Shown one piece after another: positions 17,718-26,431 of a stretch of DNA of 64,000 nt. Position numbers and translations under genes: made by a program. Under the pieces are notes generated by a model that had not been told where the DNA came from, did no database searches, and saw only the letters and a list, made by a program, of their open reading frames with translations. The stretch comes from Rickettsia endosymbiont of Ceutorhynchus obstrictus (GTDB lineage: Bacteria; Pseudomonadota; Alphaproteobacteria; Rickettsiales; Rickettsiaceae), in contig NZ_OZ032162.1 in NCBI RefSeq assembly GCF_964026565.1, forward strand, positions 310,001-374,000. Direction: 5' to 3'. Positions within the stretch are counted from its first letter, which is position 1, and every line of letters begins with the position of its first letter.

Positions 17718-18371
17718 ATGGGACAAAAAATTTGCCCACATGGTTTTAGAGTTGGACCGACATTAATTAAAGGATGGGATTCAGTATTATATGCTGAAAA
17801 ACATTACAAAACTCTTTTTATACAAGATTTTAGGATTAGGGAATTAATAAATAAAAATTGTAATCAAGCTCAAATTAGTAGGATACTTATTGAAAGGCCT
17901 TCTAATAAAAGTATTATAATTAATATCTATGCAAAAAAACCGAATATTATTATCGGTAAAAGCGGTAGTGATATTGATAAATTAAAAAAGACTGTAGAAA
18001 AAATGGCTTCTTTGAAAGAAGTTTATATTAATATTCATGAAGTAAGAAAATCTAATATCGATGCTCCAATAGTTGCGCAAAATATTGCTTCGCAACTTGA
18101 AAAAAGAGTTTCTTTTAGGAAAGCAATGAAAACAGCTATTCAAGCTTCTTTTAAACAAGGGGGGCTTGGTATAAGAGTTAGTTGTTCGGGGCGTCTCGGC
18201 GGCGCTGAAATTGCTAGAACGGAATGGTATAGAGAGGGGAGGGTTCCTTTGCATACTTTAAGGGCTGATATTGATTATGCCACAGCCGAAGCTATAACTA
18301 CTTATGGAGTTATAGGGGTAAAGGTTTGGATTTACAAAGGTGAGTACACCGAAAATAAAAAATATAACTAA
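17718..18371 (+). CDS. rpsC: 30S ribosomal protein S3
   Basis: A 30S protein at the mRNA entry channel. The chain is 217 residues with an N-terminal KH domain (NIIIGKSGSDIDKLKK) and the C-terminal signature region ARTEWYREGRVPLHTLRADI. It starts with ATG 1 bp after rplV. Confidence 0.97.
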   Translation: MGQKICPHGFRVGPTLIKGWDSVLYAEKHYKTLFIQDFRIRELINKNCNQAQISRILIERPSNKSIIINIYAKKPNIIIGKSGSDIDKLKKTVEKMASLKEVYINIHEVRKSNIDAPIVAQNIASQLEKRVSFRKAMKTAIQASFKQGGLGIRVSCSGRLGGAEIARTEWYREGRVPLHTLRADIDYATAEAITTYGVIGVKVWIYKGEYTENKKYN

Positions 18372-18386
18372 TTTTAAAGTACAAGA

Positions 18387-18797
18387 ATGTTAGCTCCGAA
18401 AAAACAAAAATTTAGAAAGGCTCATAAGGGAAGAGTTTCCTCAAAAGCAAAATCAGGTACCATGCTTGCTTTTGGCTCTTTTGGATTAAAGTCTATAGAC
18501 GGTTGGCGAGTGACCGCACGACAAATAGAAGCGGCAAGGAAAGCGGCAACTAGATGTATGAAAAGACAAGGTAGATTATGGATAAAAATCTTTCCCGATT
18601 TACCTGTTTCTAAAAAACCGGCTGAGGTTAGAATGGGTAAAGGTAAAGGTTCTCCGGAATTTTTTGCAGTAAGAGTTTCTCCCGGGAGAATTATGTTTGA
18701 AATTGAAGGAGTAGAAGATAATATAGCTCTTAGAGCTTTAGAGCTTGCCAGTGCTAAACTACCGGTAAGAACAAAGATAGTGAGGCGTTATGACTGA
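18387..18797 (+). CDS. rplP: 50S ribosomal protein L16
   Basis: A 136-residue late-assembly 50S protein near the A site. Landmarks are KGRVSSKAKSG, RQIEAARKAATRCMKRQG and VRMGKGKGSPEFFAV. The frame begins LAPKKQKFRKAHKG. It overlaps rpmC by 8 bp. Confidence 0.97.
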   Translation: MLAPKKQKFRKAHKGRVSSKAKSGTMLAFGSFGLKSIDGWRVTARQIEAARKAATRCMKRQGRLWIKIFPDLPVSKKPAEVRMGKGKGSPEFFAVRVSPGRIMFEIEGVEDNIALRALELASAKLPVRTKIVRRYD

Positions 18798-19005
18798 TTT
18801 AAAATCCTTAAAAAAAGAAGTAGTTCATAAAACTATAGAAGAGCTTAATAAAAATCTTATTTTTTTTAAAAAAGAATTGTTTAATTTGAGATTTCAGCAG
18901 ACTTTAGGGGAATTAAAAAATACAAGTAGATTTTCTTTTGTTAAAAAATCAATAGCACGTATTAATACCGAGTTAACCAAAAGATCTGAGAGTGAGGAAT
19001 ATTAA
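18790..19005 (+). CDS. rpmC: 50S ribosomal protein L29
   Basis: A 71-residue two-helix 50S protein near the tunnel exit. It shows KELFNLRFQQTLGELKNTSRF, given in part, with the L29 consensus FNLRFQ. It overlaps the end of rplP and ends 1 bp before the rpsQ ATG. Confidence 0.95.
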   Translation: MTDLKSLKKEVVHKTIEELNKNLIFFKKELFNLRFQQTLGELKNTSRFSFVKKSIARINTELTKRSESEEY

Positions 19006-19006
19006 A

Positions 19007-19255
19007 ATGCCAAAAAGAGTCTTACAGGGCGTTGTAGTTAGTTCAAAGGCTGATAAAACTATTACCGTAAAAGTAGAACGTAAATTTAAACATCCTATTT
19101 ATAAGAAATTCGTAAAAGTATCTAAAAAATATGCTGCTCACGATCCTGAAAATAAGTTTCAAGACGGAGATAAAGTTAATATAATAGAAAGTCGTCCTAT
19201 TTCAAAAACCAAAACATGGATAGTATTAAATGAGGAGTATAGTAAAAGCAGTTGA
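19007..19255 (+). CDS. rpsQ: 30S ribosomal protein S17
   Basis: An early 30S assembly protein with an OB fold. From the ATG at 19007 it is 82 residues, beginning PKRVLQGVVVSSKADKT. A GTG at 18992 in frame is inside rpmC and not needed. The signature region KVNIIESRPISKTKTW is present. A 167-bp gap follows before rplN. Confidence 0.96.
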   Translation: MPKRVLQGVVVSSKADKTITVKVERKFKHPIYKKFVKVSKKYAAHDPENKFQDGDKVNIIESRPISKTKTWIVLNEEYSKSS

Positions 19256-19422
19256 ATTTACATATAAGATGTAAGGAGTGAAGCCTAATTTAATTAGGAT
19301 AGCGACGAGCAACGATGTAAACAAGTTTAAGTCATTTTACTATAAAGGCTTTTAGCCTTTGACTTTATCGAATAGATTGTTTATTTTGTGTTTTGTAAAA
19401 AGTATATAAGTGGAAGTAATTT
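19256..19422. other. Gap between rpsQ and rplN with repeat-like sequence
   Basis: Larger than any neighbouring ribosomal gap apart from rplC-rplD. It contains 'gcctaatttaattagga' and 'aaaggcttttagcctttga' inverted repeats, each able to form a short hairpin. It may be a degraded palindromic element or an internal regulatory region. No gene is seen. Confidence 0.4.
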
Positions 19423-19791
19423 ATGATTCAGATGCAAAGCATCTTAGATGTTGCGGATAATTCTGGTGCTAAGAAAGTTATGTGTATTAAAGTTTTGGGA
19501 GGTTCTCATCATATGATAGCTAAACTTGGGGATGTTATAGTAGTTTCAATTAAGGAAGCTATGCCCGGCGGTAAAGTTAAAAAAGGTGATGTATATAAAG
19601 GATTAATAGTTAGAACCAGAACGGGTGTTAGAAGAATCGACGGCAATACAATAAAATTTGATAAAAATGCAATAGTACTTCTAAATAAGCAGGGTGAACC
19701 TATAGGTACTAGAGTTTTTGGACCGGTAACTAGAGAACTTAGAGCTAAAAAATTTGTTAGAATAATGTCACTTGCAGAGGAAGTATTATAA
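19423..19791 (+). CDS. rplN: 50S ribosomal protein L14
   Basis: A 122-residue 50S protein at the subunit interface. It begins MIQMQSILDVADNSGAKKV and holds the signature RVFGPVTRELR near the end. Its stop codon is followed directly by the rplX ATG. Confidence 0.97.
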   Translation: MIQMQSILDVADNSGAKKVMCIKVLGGSHHMIAKLGDVIVVSIKEAMPGGKVKKGDVYKGLIVRTRTGVRRIDGNTIKFDKNAIVLLNKQGEPIGTRVFGPVTRELRAKKFVRIMSLAEEVL

Positions 19792-20121
19792 ATGATTAAG
19801 TTAAAAGTTAAAAAAGGTGATGAAGTTGTGGTTATTACCGGCAAATACAAAGGGAAAAAGGGTAAGATATTAAAAGTTTTTCCTGAAGATAATAAAATTA
19901 TCGTTTCCGGTGTAAATTTGGTAAAAAAACATACCAAACCAAGCCAAGTAAGTGAAGGAGGAATAATAACTAAGGAATTGCCTATACATATCTCGAATGT
20001 TGCTCATATCGATCCTAAAAGCGGTGAATCTACAAAAATAGGTTTTAAAATTTTAGAGGACGGTTCTAAAGTTAGAGTAGCAAAAAAATCAGGAGAGATT
20101 ATCGGCAAGGAAGGTAAATAA
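19792..20121 (+). CDS. rplX: 50S ribosomal protein L24
   Basis: A 109-residue assembly-initiator protein. The KOW motif GDEVVVITGKYKGKKGKI is at the N terminus. Its stop shares a base with the rplE start. Confidence 0.97.
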   Translation: MIKLKVKKGDEVVVITGKYKGKKGKILKVFPEDNKIIVSGVNLVKKHTKPSQVSEGGIITKELPIHISNVAHIDPKSGESTKIGFKILEDGSKVRVAKKSGEIIGKEGK

Positions 20122-20663
20122 TGTTATTAAGGTTTAAAGAGTTATATACTCAAGAAATTATAAAAGATTTGCAAAAAGAATTTTCTTATAAGAATAAGCA
20201 TGAAATACCGGAAATTAAAAAAATCGTTATAAATATGGGAGTAGGAGAGGCGGTAGCCGACTCTAAAGTAATTAATAATGTTGTTAATGATTTAACATTG
20301 ATTTCCGGACAGAAGCCTATTGTAACTTTAGCAAGAAAATCTATAGCAACCTTTAAACTTCGCGAAGGAATGAAGATAGGTTGTAAAGTAACTTTACGCA
20401 AAGACAGAATGTATGATTTTCTAGAAAGGTTGGTCATTGTGGCGCTGCCTCGTGTTAAGGAGTTTCGAGGCTTTTCTTATAAAAGTTTTGACGGTAAAGG
20501 AAATTTTACTTTCGGATTAAAAGAACAAATAGTCTTCCCCGAAATTAATTACGATAAAATTGATGTAATAAGGGGTATGGATATTACAATTGTTACCACG
20601 GCTAAAAACGATAAAGAAGGTAAATTGTTACTTTCCGGGTTTAATTTACCTTTTTATAATTAA
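20121..20663 (+). CDS. rplE: 50S ribosomal protein L5
   Basis: A 180-residue 5S-rRNA-binding protein of the central protuberance. It shows KKIVINMGVGEA, SGQKPIVTLARKSIATFKLR in part, and FPEINYDKID. It overlaps rplX by 1 bp. Confidence 0.97.
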   Translation: MLLRFKELYTQEIIKDLQKEFSYKNKHEIPEIKKIVINMGVGEAVADSKVINNVVNDLTLISGQKPIVTLARKSIATFKLREGMKIGCKVTLRKDRMYDFLERLVIVALPRVKEFRGFSYKSFDGKGNFTFGLKEQIVFPEINYDKIDVIRGMDITIVTTAKNDKEGKLLLSGFNLPFYN

Positions 20664-20679
20664 TTTTTAGGATATATAG

Positions 20680-20985
20680 ATGGCAAAGTTAAGTTCTATA
20701 AAAAAAAATGAAAGAAGAAAAAAAATTTCGCAAAGCTTATATAATAAGCGTACAAAATTAAAGAATAAAATTTATGATAAAAATATTTCATTAGAAGAGC
20801 GTTTTTCCTTGGTAATGACGCTTGCTCAATTACCGAGAAATTCAGCTGCTATTAGAGTAAGAAATAGATGCGAATTAACCGGAAGACCAAGAGGCGTAAG
20901 CCAAAAGTTCGGCATCTCAAGAAATATGTTAAGAGTTTTAGCCGGTAAAGGGTTAGTTCCCGGGTTAATTAAAGCGAGTTGGTAA
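20680..20985 (+). CDS. rpsN: 30S ribosomal protein S14
   Basis: A 101-residue S14 of the long, zinc-free type. The C-terminal signature RCELTGRPRGVSQKFGISR is present, and no CxxC pairs are seen. It lies between rplE and rpsH, the standard place. Confidence 0.97.
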   Translation: MAKLSSIKKNERRKKISQSLYNKRTKLKNKIYDKNISLEERFSLVMTLAQLPRNSAAIRVRNRCELTGRPRGVSQKFGISRNMLRVLAGKGLVPGLIKASW

Positions 20986-21004
20986 GAATTAAGGGGTATA
21001 TCAT

Positions 21005-21403
21005 ATGTCAATGACTGATAATGTAGCGGATATGTTAACTAGAATTAGAAATGCTTATAAAAGTAAATTAATGAGCGTTTCTTTTCCTAGTTCTAAAATG
21101 AAATGTGCAATTTTAGATGTATTGCAAAAAGAAGGTTATATAAAAGAATATAAAGTTCTCCAAGAAAATAATATTAGTCATGTCGAGGTAGATTTAAAAT
21201 ATTCTATCAAAGGCGAGGCCTCTATACGTGAAGTTCATAAGGTTTCAACGCCAGGAAGAAGAGTATATTCAGCAATCAAAGATTTGAAAGGATATTATAA
21301 TAATATGGGAATTTATATTCTTTCTACTTCTCATGGAATAATGTCGGATAGAGAAGCTCATATTCAAAATGTCGGCGGTGAAGTAATTTGTAAAGTGTTT
21401 TAA
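21005..21403 (+). CDS. rpsH: 30S ribosomal protein S8
   Basis: A 132-residue 16S-rRNA-binding protein. It starts SMTDNVADMLTRIRNA and ends with the S8 motif IMSDREAHIQNVGGEVIC in part. ATG at 21005; another ATG two codons later is also possible. Confidence 0.97.
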   Translation: MSMTDNVADMLTRIRNAYKSKLMSVSFPSSKMKCAILDVLQKEGYIKEYKVLQENNISHVEVDLKYSIKGEASIREVHKVSTPGRRVYSAIKDLKGYYNNMGIYILSTSHGIMSDREAHIQNVGGEVICKVF

Positions 21404-21412
21404 GGTAAAAAA

Positions 21413-21946
21413 ATGTCACGTGTTGGGAAGTTACCGATTATTATACCGGAAGGGGTAAAAATTGGCTTAAACGGTTTAGAAGTAAATATATCCGGACCTA
21501 AAGGTAAATTATCAAAAGCTTTTAAAGGCAGTATAGAAATTTTATTAGAAGATAATAAAATTTTAGTAAAACCGTTAGCTCAAAATAAAAATGCCCGTTC
21601 TATGTGGGGTACCGCAAGAAGTATAATATCTAGCATGGTTAAAGGGGTAAAGGAAGGCTTTAAATTAGAGCTTGAAATTAACGGCGTCGGTTATAGGGCT
21701 ATGGTAAAGGGAGAATATTTAAATTTAATGCTTGCCAAAAGCCATAACACAAAAATTGAAATACCTAAAGATATTAAAGTTGATGTTCCTAAACAAAATG
21801 TGATTATTTTGGAAGGGACGGATAAAGAAAAATTAGGTCAGTTTGCATCAATTATTATAAAGCAAAGACCGCCTGAACCTTATAAAGGTAAAGGAATTAA
21901 ATTTAAAGGTCAGTATATACCACGGAAAGAAGGCAAGAAAAATTAA
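21413..21946 (+). CDS. rplF: 50S ribosomal protein L6
   Basis: A 177-residue 50S protein near the factor-binding site. It begins SRVGKLPIIIPEGVK and has the C-terminal signature PPEPYKGKGIKFKGQYIPRK in part. It is 9 bp after rpsH. Confidence 0.97.
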   Translation: MSRVGKLPIIIPEGVKIGLNGLEVNISGPKGKLSKAFKGSIEILLEDNKILVKPLAQNKNARSMWGTARSIISSMVKGVKEGFKLELEINGVGYRAMVKGEYLNLMLAKSHNTKIEIPKDIKVDVPKQNVIILEGTDKEKLGQFASIIIKQRPPEPYKGKGIKFKGQYIPRKEGKKN

Positions 21947-21962
21947 AATTTAAGAGTTAAAT

Positions 21963-22319
21963 ATGCATAGCGCGAAACTTAAGTTTGAAAGAAGACAAAG
22001 TAGAGTAAGATATAAGATAGCCAAGCTATCTAATAGACATAGATTATCTATTTTTAAATCCGGAAGACATATATATGCTCAGTTAATTGATGATTCAAAA
22101 GCGATAACTATTGCTTCGGCTTCAACTTTAGACGAAAAAATTAAAAAATTAAAAAAGTCTAATTGTAATGTAGACAATGCCGTTAAAATTGGTGAATTAA
22201 TAGCTGAAAAAGCTATTTTGAAAGGAATAGAGGAAGTCGTATTTGATAGAGGGGGGTATAAATACCACGGTGTTATCAAAGCTCTCGCTGATGCGGCACG
22301 GAAAAAATTAAGATTTTAG
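21963..22319 (+). CDS. rplR: 50S ribosomal protein L18
   Basis: A 118-residue 5S-rRNA-binding protein. It shows RHRLSIFKSGRHIYAQLIDD in part and FDRGGYKYHGVIKALADAAR in part. Standard position between rplF and rpsE. Confidence 0.96.
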   Translation: MHSAKLKFERRQSRVRYKIAKLSNRHRLSIFKSGRHIYAQLIDDSKAITIASASTLDEKIKKLKKSNCNVDNAVKIGELIAEKAILKGIEEVVFDRGGYKYHGVIKALADAARKKLRF

Positions 22320-22335
22320 ATTAAGGTTATTATAA

Positions 22336-22866
22336 ATGTCTAAAGGTAAAAAAAACGAAGAAGCTTTAAGCGAAACTGTAGTTGATATAAATAGAGTTAC
22401 TAAAGTAGTTAAAGGCGGACGAAGATTTTCTTTTGCTGCATGTGTAGTTGCAGGAGATCGAGCAGGTAAAGTAGGCTATGGTCACGGTAAAGCAAAAGAA
22501 GTGACTGAAGCAAGAGGAAAAGCGACTCAAGAAGCTAGGAAAAAATTGACTAAGATTCCTCTTTATCAAAATAGAACAATTCACCACGATGTTGTGGGAA
22601 AAAGTGGAGCCGCTAAAGTAATTTTAAGAAGAGCTAAAGCAGGTACCGGAGTTATTGCAGGCGGTGCTATGAGAGCAATATTTGACTCTTTAGGAGTTCA
22701 TGATATTGTTGCTAAATCATTAGGTTCTAGTAATGTATACGCAATGATTGCGGCAACATTTGATGCATTAAGTAAACTTTCTTCGCCAAAAACTATTGGA
22801 TTACGAAGAGACAAAAAAATAAATGAAGTATCGGTCAAAGCTACTGATCTTCAAGTTAGTGAATAA
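22336..22866 (+). CDS. rpsE: 30S ribosomal protein S5
   Basis: A 176-residue accuracy-related 30S protein. The signature region GGRRFSFAACVVAGDRAGKV in part and the C-terminal GAMRAIFDSLGVHDIVAKS are clear. A 71-bp AT-rich gap separates it from rpmD. Confidence 0.97.
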   Translation: MSKGKKNEEALSETVVDINRVTKVVKGGRRFSFAACVVAGDRAGKVGYGHGKAKEVTEARGKATQEARKKLTKIPLYQNRTIHHDVVGKSGAAKVILRRAKAGTGVIAGGAMRAIFDSLGVHDIVAKSLGSSNVYAMIAATFDALSKLSSPKTIGLRRDKKINEVSVKATDLQVSE

Positions 22867-22937
22867 TATCGCATTATAAATAATAATATTAAATAATATT
22901 TTAGGTTTTTTAAAAGCTTGAGGTGTATTAAGGAACT

Positions 22938-23150
22938 ATGAGTAATAAAAAAGAAAAAAAATTAGCTGATATACAATTAAAGGTTACTCAAGTTAAAAGT
23001 AGCATAGGTCGTAAATATGATCAGAAGCAAACGTTAATTGGACTCGGTCTAAATAAAATCGGTAGAGTTGTTATTCTCGATGCTACTAATTCAATTAAAG
23101 GTATGCTTAAAAAAGTTGAGCATTTGTTAAAAATAGAAAATATCAAGTAG
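22938..23150 (+). CDS. rpmD: 50S ribosomal protein L30
   Basis: A 70-residue 50S protein with LKVTQVKSSIGRKYDQKQTL in part, and LGLNKIGRVV. It begins SNKKEKKLADI, a short basic N-terminal extension compared with E. coli L30. Confidence 0.95.
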   Translation: MSNKKEKKLADIQLKVTQVKSSIGRKYDQKQTLIGLGLNKIGRVVILDATNSIKGMLKKVEHLLKIENIK

Positions 23151-23159
23151 AGTTTCAAA

Positions 23160-23615
23160 ATGAAATTAAACGAATTATATAATAATTTTGGTTCTAAAAA
23201 AAATAGAAAAAGAGTCGGACGAGGCATTGGAAGCGGAAAAGGTAAAACTTGCGGCAGAGGTGTAAAAGGACAAAAATCTAGGTCTGGAGTGGCAATAAAA
23301 GGTTTTGAAGGCGGTCAGACACCTATAATAAAAAGATTGCCGAAAAGAGGATTTAATTCTTTATCTCCTAAAAAATATAATGTTGTAAATATTTATGATA
23401 TCGAAGCTCTATTATTGGCCGGGCGTTTAAATGGGGCTGAAATAATTACTAAAGAAAAATTGGTAGAGGTCGGGTTAATTAAAAATAGTAACTTATTAGT
23501 TAAATTATTATCGGTTAGTACTGATGGTTTTGCCGTCCCTTTATCATTTAAGTTAGATGCTTATTCTTCTAAAACCAAAGAATTGATTGAAAAAACCGGT
23601 GGGCAAATATTGTAA
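23160..23615 (+). CDS. rplO: 50S ribosomal protein L15
   Basis: A 151-residue late-assembly 50S protein. The glycine- and lysine-rich N-terminal part (RVGRGIGSGKGKTCGRGVKG) and GFEGGQTPIIKRLPKRG are typical. It is followed after 3 bp by secY. Confidence 0.97.
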   Translation: MKLNELYNNFGSKKNRKRVGRGIGSGKGKTCGRGVKGQKSRSGVAIKGFEGGQTPIIKRLPKRGFNSLSPKKYNVVNIYDIEALLLAGRLNGAEIITKEKLVEVGLIKNSNLLVKLLSVSTDGFAVPLSFKLDAYSSKTKELIEKTGGQIL

Positions 23616-23618
23616 CTT

Positions 23619-24920
23619 ATGAATTTACATTCTTCCAAAAAGACCGGCAATGATCTTATTAATCGTATTATTTTTACTATTTTAGTTCTTATAATATGTA
23701 GGTTTGGATCATTTATACCTATAGCGGGTATTGATTCGGTTGCTTTAAATAGTGTTGCCGAGCAGAATCAATCCGGTATACTCGGCATGTTTAATATGTT
23801 GTCAGGCGGTTCTTTAGGCAGGATGTCTATTTTTGCTTTAGCGGTTATGCCTTATATAACTGCGTCAATTATTATTCAATTAATGTCGGTAGCTTATAAA
23901 CCTTTGGAAAATTTAAAAAAGGAAGGTGAAGCCGGAAAAAGAAAAGTTAATCAGTTATCAAGATATTTAACAGTTTTGCTAGCGTCTTTTCAAGCTTATG
24001 GGGTGGCTATAAGTTTGGAATCGATAGTAACAAATACCGGACCGGTAGTGATTATCCCCGGTCTTTTCTTCAAGGTTACCACAGTAATTACCTTAGCTGT
24101 CGGGACAATGTTTTTAATGTGGCTTGGTGAACAAATTACGCTTCGTGGGATAGGAAACGGCACTTCTTTAATTATATTTATAGGTATAGTTTCAGGCGTG
24201 CCTAGTGCTATTATTAGTATGTTTGAATTATCTCGTAAAGGAGCTTTATCGCCGTTAGTGGGGATAACTGTTTGCGTAGGGGTAGTCATTTTAATAGCTA
24301 TAATAATTTTTTTCGAGAAGGCTCAAAGAAAATTATTAGTGCAATATCCTAAACGGCAAGTAGGAAATAAGATTTACGGCGGGGAAGCAACTCATATGCC
24401 GCTTAAACTTAATACGGCAGGTGTAATCCCGCCGATATTTGCTAGTTCAATTTTATTATTTCCTGCGACACTTGCAAATTTCTCTACTAATAATTCAGAA
24501 ATTATGGGGAGATTGACATATTATTTGGGTCACGGAAAGCCTATCTACATTTTGTTGTATGTCGCTTTAATAATGTTTTTTAGTTTTTTTTATACGGCAA
24601 TAGTATTTAACTCTGAAGAAACAGCCAATAATTTAAGAAAATACGGTGCTTATCTTCCGGGTAAAAGACCCGGAAAAAACACGGCAGAATATTTTGATTA
24701 TATACTTACTAGGCTTACGGTTATAGGGGGGATATATTTAAGTTTAATATGTGTGATTCCTGAATTATTAATGAATAAATATGTTGTATCACTTTCTTTG
24801 GGAGGGACAAGTTTTTTAATTGTAGTTAATGTAGTGCTTGATACATTCACCCAAATTCAAACTTACTTATTTAGTAGTAGATACGAAGGGTTAATGAAAA
24901 AGGTAAAATTAAAAAATTAA
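23619..24920 (+). CDS. secY: Preprotein translocase subunit SecY
   Basis: The channel subunit of the Sec translocon in the inner membrane. The chain is 433 residues with about ten hydrophobic segments. Signature regions are RFGSFIPIAGID, GNGTSLIIFIGIVSGVPSA in part, and YLPGKRPGKNTAEYFDYIL in part. It sits after rplO as in most bacteria. Confidence 0.97.
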   Translation: MNLHSSKKTGNDLINRIIFTILVLIICRFGSFIPIAGIDSVALNSVAEQNQSGILGMFNMLSGGSLGRMSIFALAVMPYITASIIIQLMSVAYKPLENLKKEGEAGKRKVNQLSRYLTVLLASFQAYGVAISLESIVTNTGPVVIIPGLFFKVTTVITLAVGTMFLMWLGEQITLRGIGNGTSLIIFIGIVSGVPSAIISMFELSRKGALSPLVGITVCVGVVILIAIIIFFEKAQRKLLVQYPKRQVGNKIYGGEATHMPLKLNTAGVIPPIFASSILLFPATLANFSTNNSEIMGRLTYYLGHGKPIYILLYVALIMFFSFFYTAIVFNSEETANNLRKYGAYLPGKRPGKNTAEYFDYILTRLTVIGGIYLSLICVIPELLMNKYVVSLSLGGTSFLIVVNVVLDTFTQIQTYLFSSRYEGLMKKVKLKN

Positions 24921-24933
24921 AAATGAGTTAGAA

Positions 24934-25572
24934 GTGATAATAGTTCTTATAGGTCCGCCTGGAGCCGGAAAAGGAACTCAGGGGAAAAAGTTAGCTGAAA
25001 AAAGTCATTTACCTCATGTGTCTGTCGGCGATATATTTAGAACAATTATTATGTCCTCAAGTGAGGAGAGTAGGTTAATTAATAATTATATAAAGCAAGG
25101 AAAACTTATTCCTAATAAAATAGTAAATGGAATAGTTGAGAAATTTTTATCGTCGGATAAATATAAAAACGGTTATATATTAGATGGATATCCTCGTAAT
25201 CTAGAACAAGCTGAATTTTTTAAAACTATTAGCAATCAAAAAATAAAAATTATTTACTTTGATATTTCCGATGAAATATTAATTAAAAGAATTTTAGGTA
25301 GATATAATTGCGAAAATTGCGGCAAGATATATAATAATTATTTCTTAAAACCTAAAGTTGAAAATATTTGCGATGCTTGTGGCTCAAGCGTGTTTGTTTA
25401 TAGGAAAGATGATAGTGAAGAAATTATAAAAAAAAGAATAGAAGAGTATAAAATTGAAACTTCTCCCTTAGTAAATTATTATAAAGATAATTGTGAGTTT
25501 TATACGATAAATGCAAGTAAAAAAGAAGAAGAAATAGAAAGTGATTTATATAAAATACTAAAAATAAATTGA
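24934..25572 (+). CDS. adk: Adenylate kinase
   Basis: Interconverts ATP and AMP with two ADP. A 212-residue enzyme with P-loop GPPGAGKGTQ, the NMP-binding region and DGYPRN. The LID holds two CxxC pairs (CENCG and CDACG), so it is the zinc-type LID. I use the GTG at 24934 as start, because IIVLIGPPGAGKG follows directly and no ATG is near. It is placed between secY and rpsM. Confidence 0.96.
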   Translation: MIIVLIGPPGAGKGTQGKKLAEKSHLPHVSVGDIFRTIIMSSSEESRLINNYIKQGKLIPNKIVNGIVEKFLSSDKYKNGYILDGYPRNLEQAEFFKTISNQKIKIIYFDISDEILIKRILGRYNCENCGKIYNNYFLKPKVENICDACGSSVFVYRKDDSEEIIKKRIEEYKIETSPLVNYYKDNCEFYTINASKKEEEIESDLYKILKIN

Positions 25573-25631
25573 CTTTATAAAAGATTTTTATATTATTTTT
25601 TTAGTTGTTAGTGAAATTTTGGAGATTATTT

Positions 25632-26009
25632 GTGGCAAGAATTGCGAGCGTTAACATTCCCGATAATAAGCGTTTAGTGATAAGTTTAACGTATATTTAC
25701 GGTCTTGGAAATACTATTGCCAAGGAAATTTGTGATAAAACAAAGATACCGGAAAGTAAAAAAGTTAAAGATCTTAATGATCAGGAACTTATTAGTTTAC
25801 GTAATGTTATTGAAAAAGAATATAAAGTTGAAGGTGATTTAAGACGAGAGGTTAACCTTAACATTAAAAAGAAAAAAGATATAAGGTGTTTTCAAGGGCT
25901 TAGGCATATACGCAAATTGCCGGTTCGGGGGCAAAATACTCATTCTAATGCTCGTACGAGAAAAGGAAAAGCTGTGGCGATTGCCGGTAAGAAAAAAGCC
26001 GTAAAATAA
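25632..26009 (+). CDS. rpsM: 30S ribosomal protein S13
   Basis: A 125-residue 30S head protein contacting tRNA and the 50S subunit. The GTG at 25632 gives ARIASVNIPDNKR, the normal S13 N terminus; the longer open frame would add nine atypical residues. The C-terminal motif RGQNTHSNARTRKG is intact. It is 60 bp after adk. Confidence 0.96.
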   Translation: MARIASVNIPDNKRLVISLTYIYGLGNTIAKEICDKTKIPESKKVKDLNDQELISLRNVIEKEYKVEGDLRREVNLNIKKKKDIRCFQGLRHIRKLPVRGQNTHSNARTRKGKAVAIAGKKKAVK

Positions 26010-26026
26010 TAGAGTAGAGTATAAAG

Positions 26027-26407
26027 ATGAGTCAAACTAAAGTTAAGAAAAAAAAGAAGACTATTACCCTTGGTGTTGTGCATATACAAGCAACATTTAA
26101 TAATACTATCATTACGTTTACCGATGTCCAAGGTAATGCGATATCTTCATCATCCGCAGGAAGAAACGGATTTAAAGGTGCTAGAAAAGCGACTCCTTAC
26201 GCCGCTCAGATAACTGCAGATAAAGCTTCCGAAGAAGCAAAAGAATACGGGCTTAAAACTGTTTCTATTAGAATTCAAGGACCTGGCGCTCAACGTGAAT
26301 CAGCGATGCGTGCAGTATTTGGACAAAATTTTGTAATTACATCAATTCTAGATGTTTCAGCCATTGCACATAATGGAGTAAGGGCGCCAAAAAGAAGAAG
26401 AGTATAA
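26027..26407 (+). CDS. rpsK: 30S ribosomal protein S11
   Basis: A 126-residue platform protein. It shows GVVHIQATFNNTIITFTDVQ in part and the GPGAQRESAMRA signature. The tail reads NGVRAPKRRRV. It is followed by rpoA after 24 bp. Confidence 0.97.
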   Translation: MSQTKVKKKKKTITLGVVHIQATFNNTIITFTDVQGNAISSSSAGRNGFKGARKATPYAAQITADKASEEAKEYGLKTVSIRIQGPGAQRESAMRAVFGQNFVITSILDVSAIAHNGVRAPKRRRV

Positions 26408-26431
26408 GGAAGACATAGATATAGGTATAGA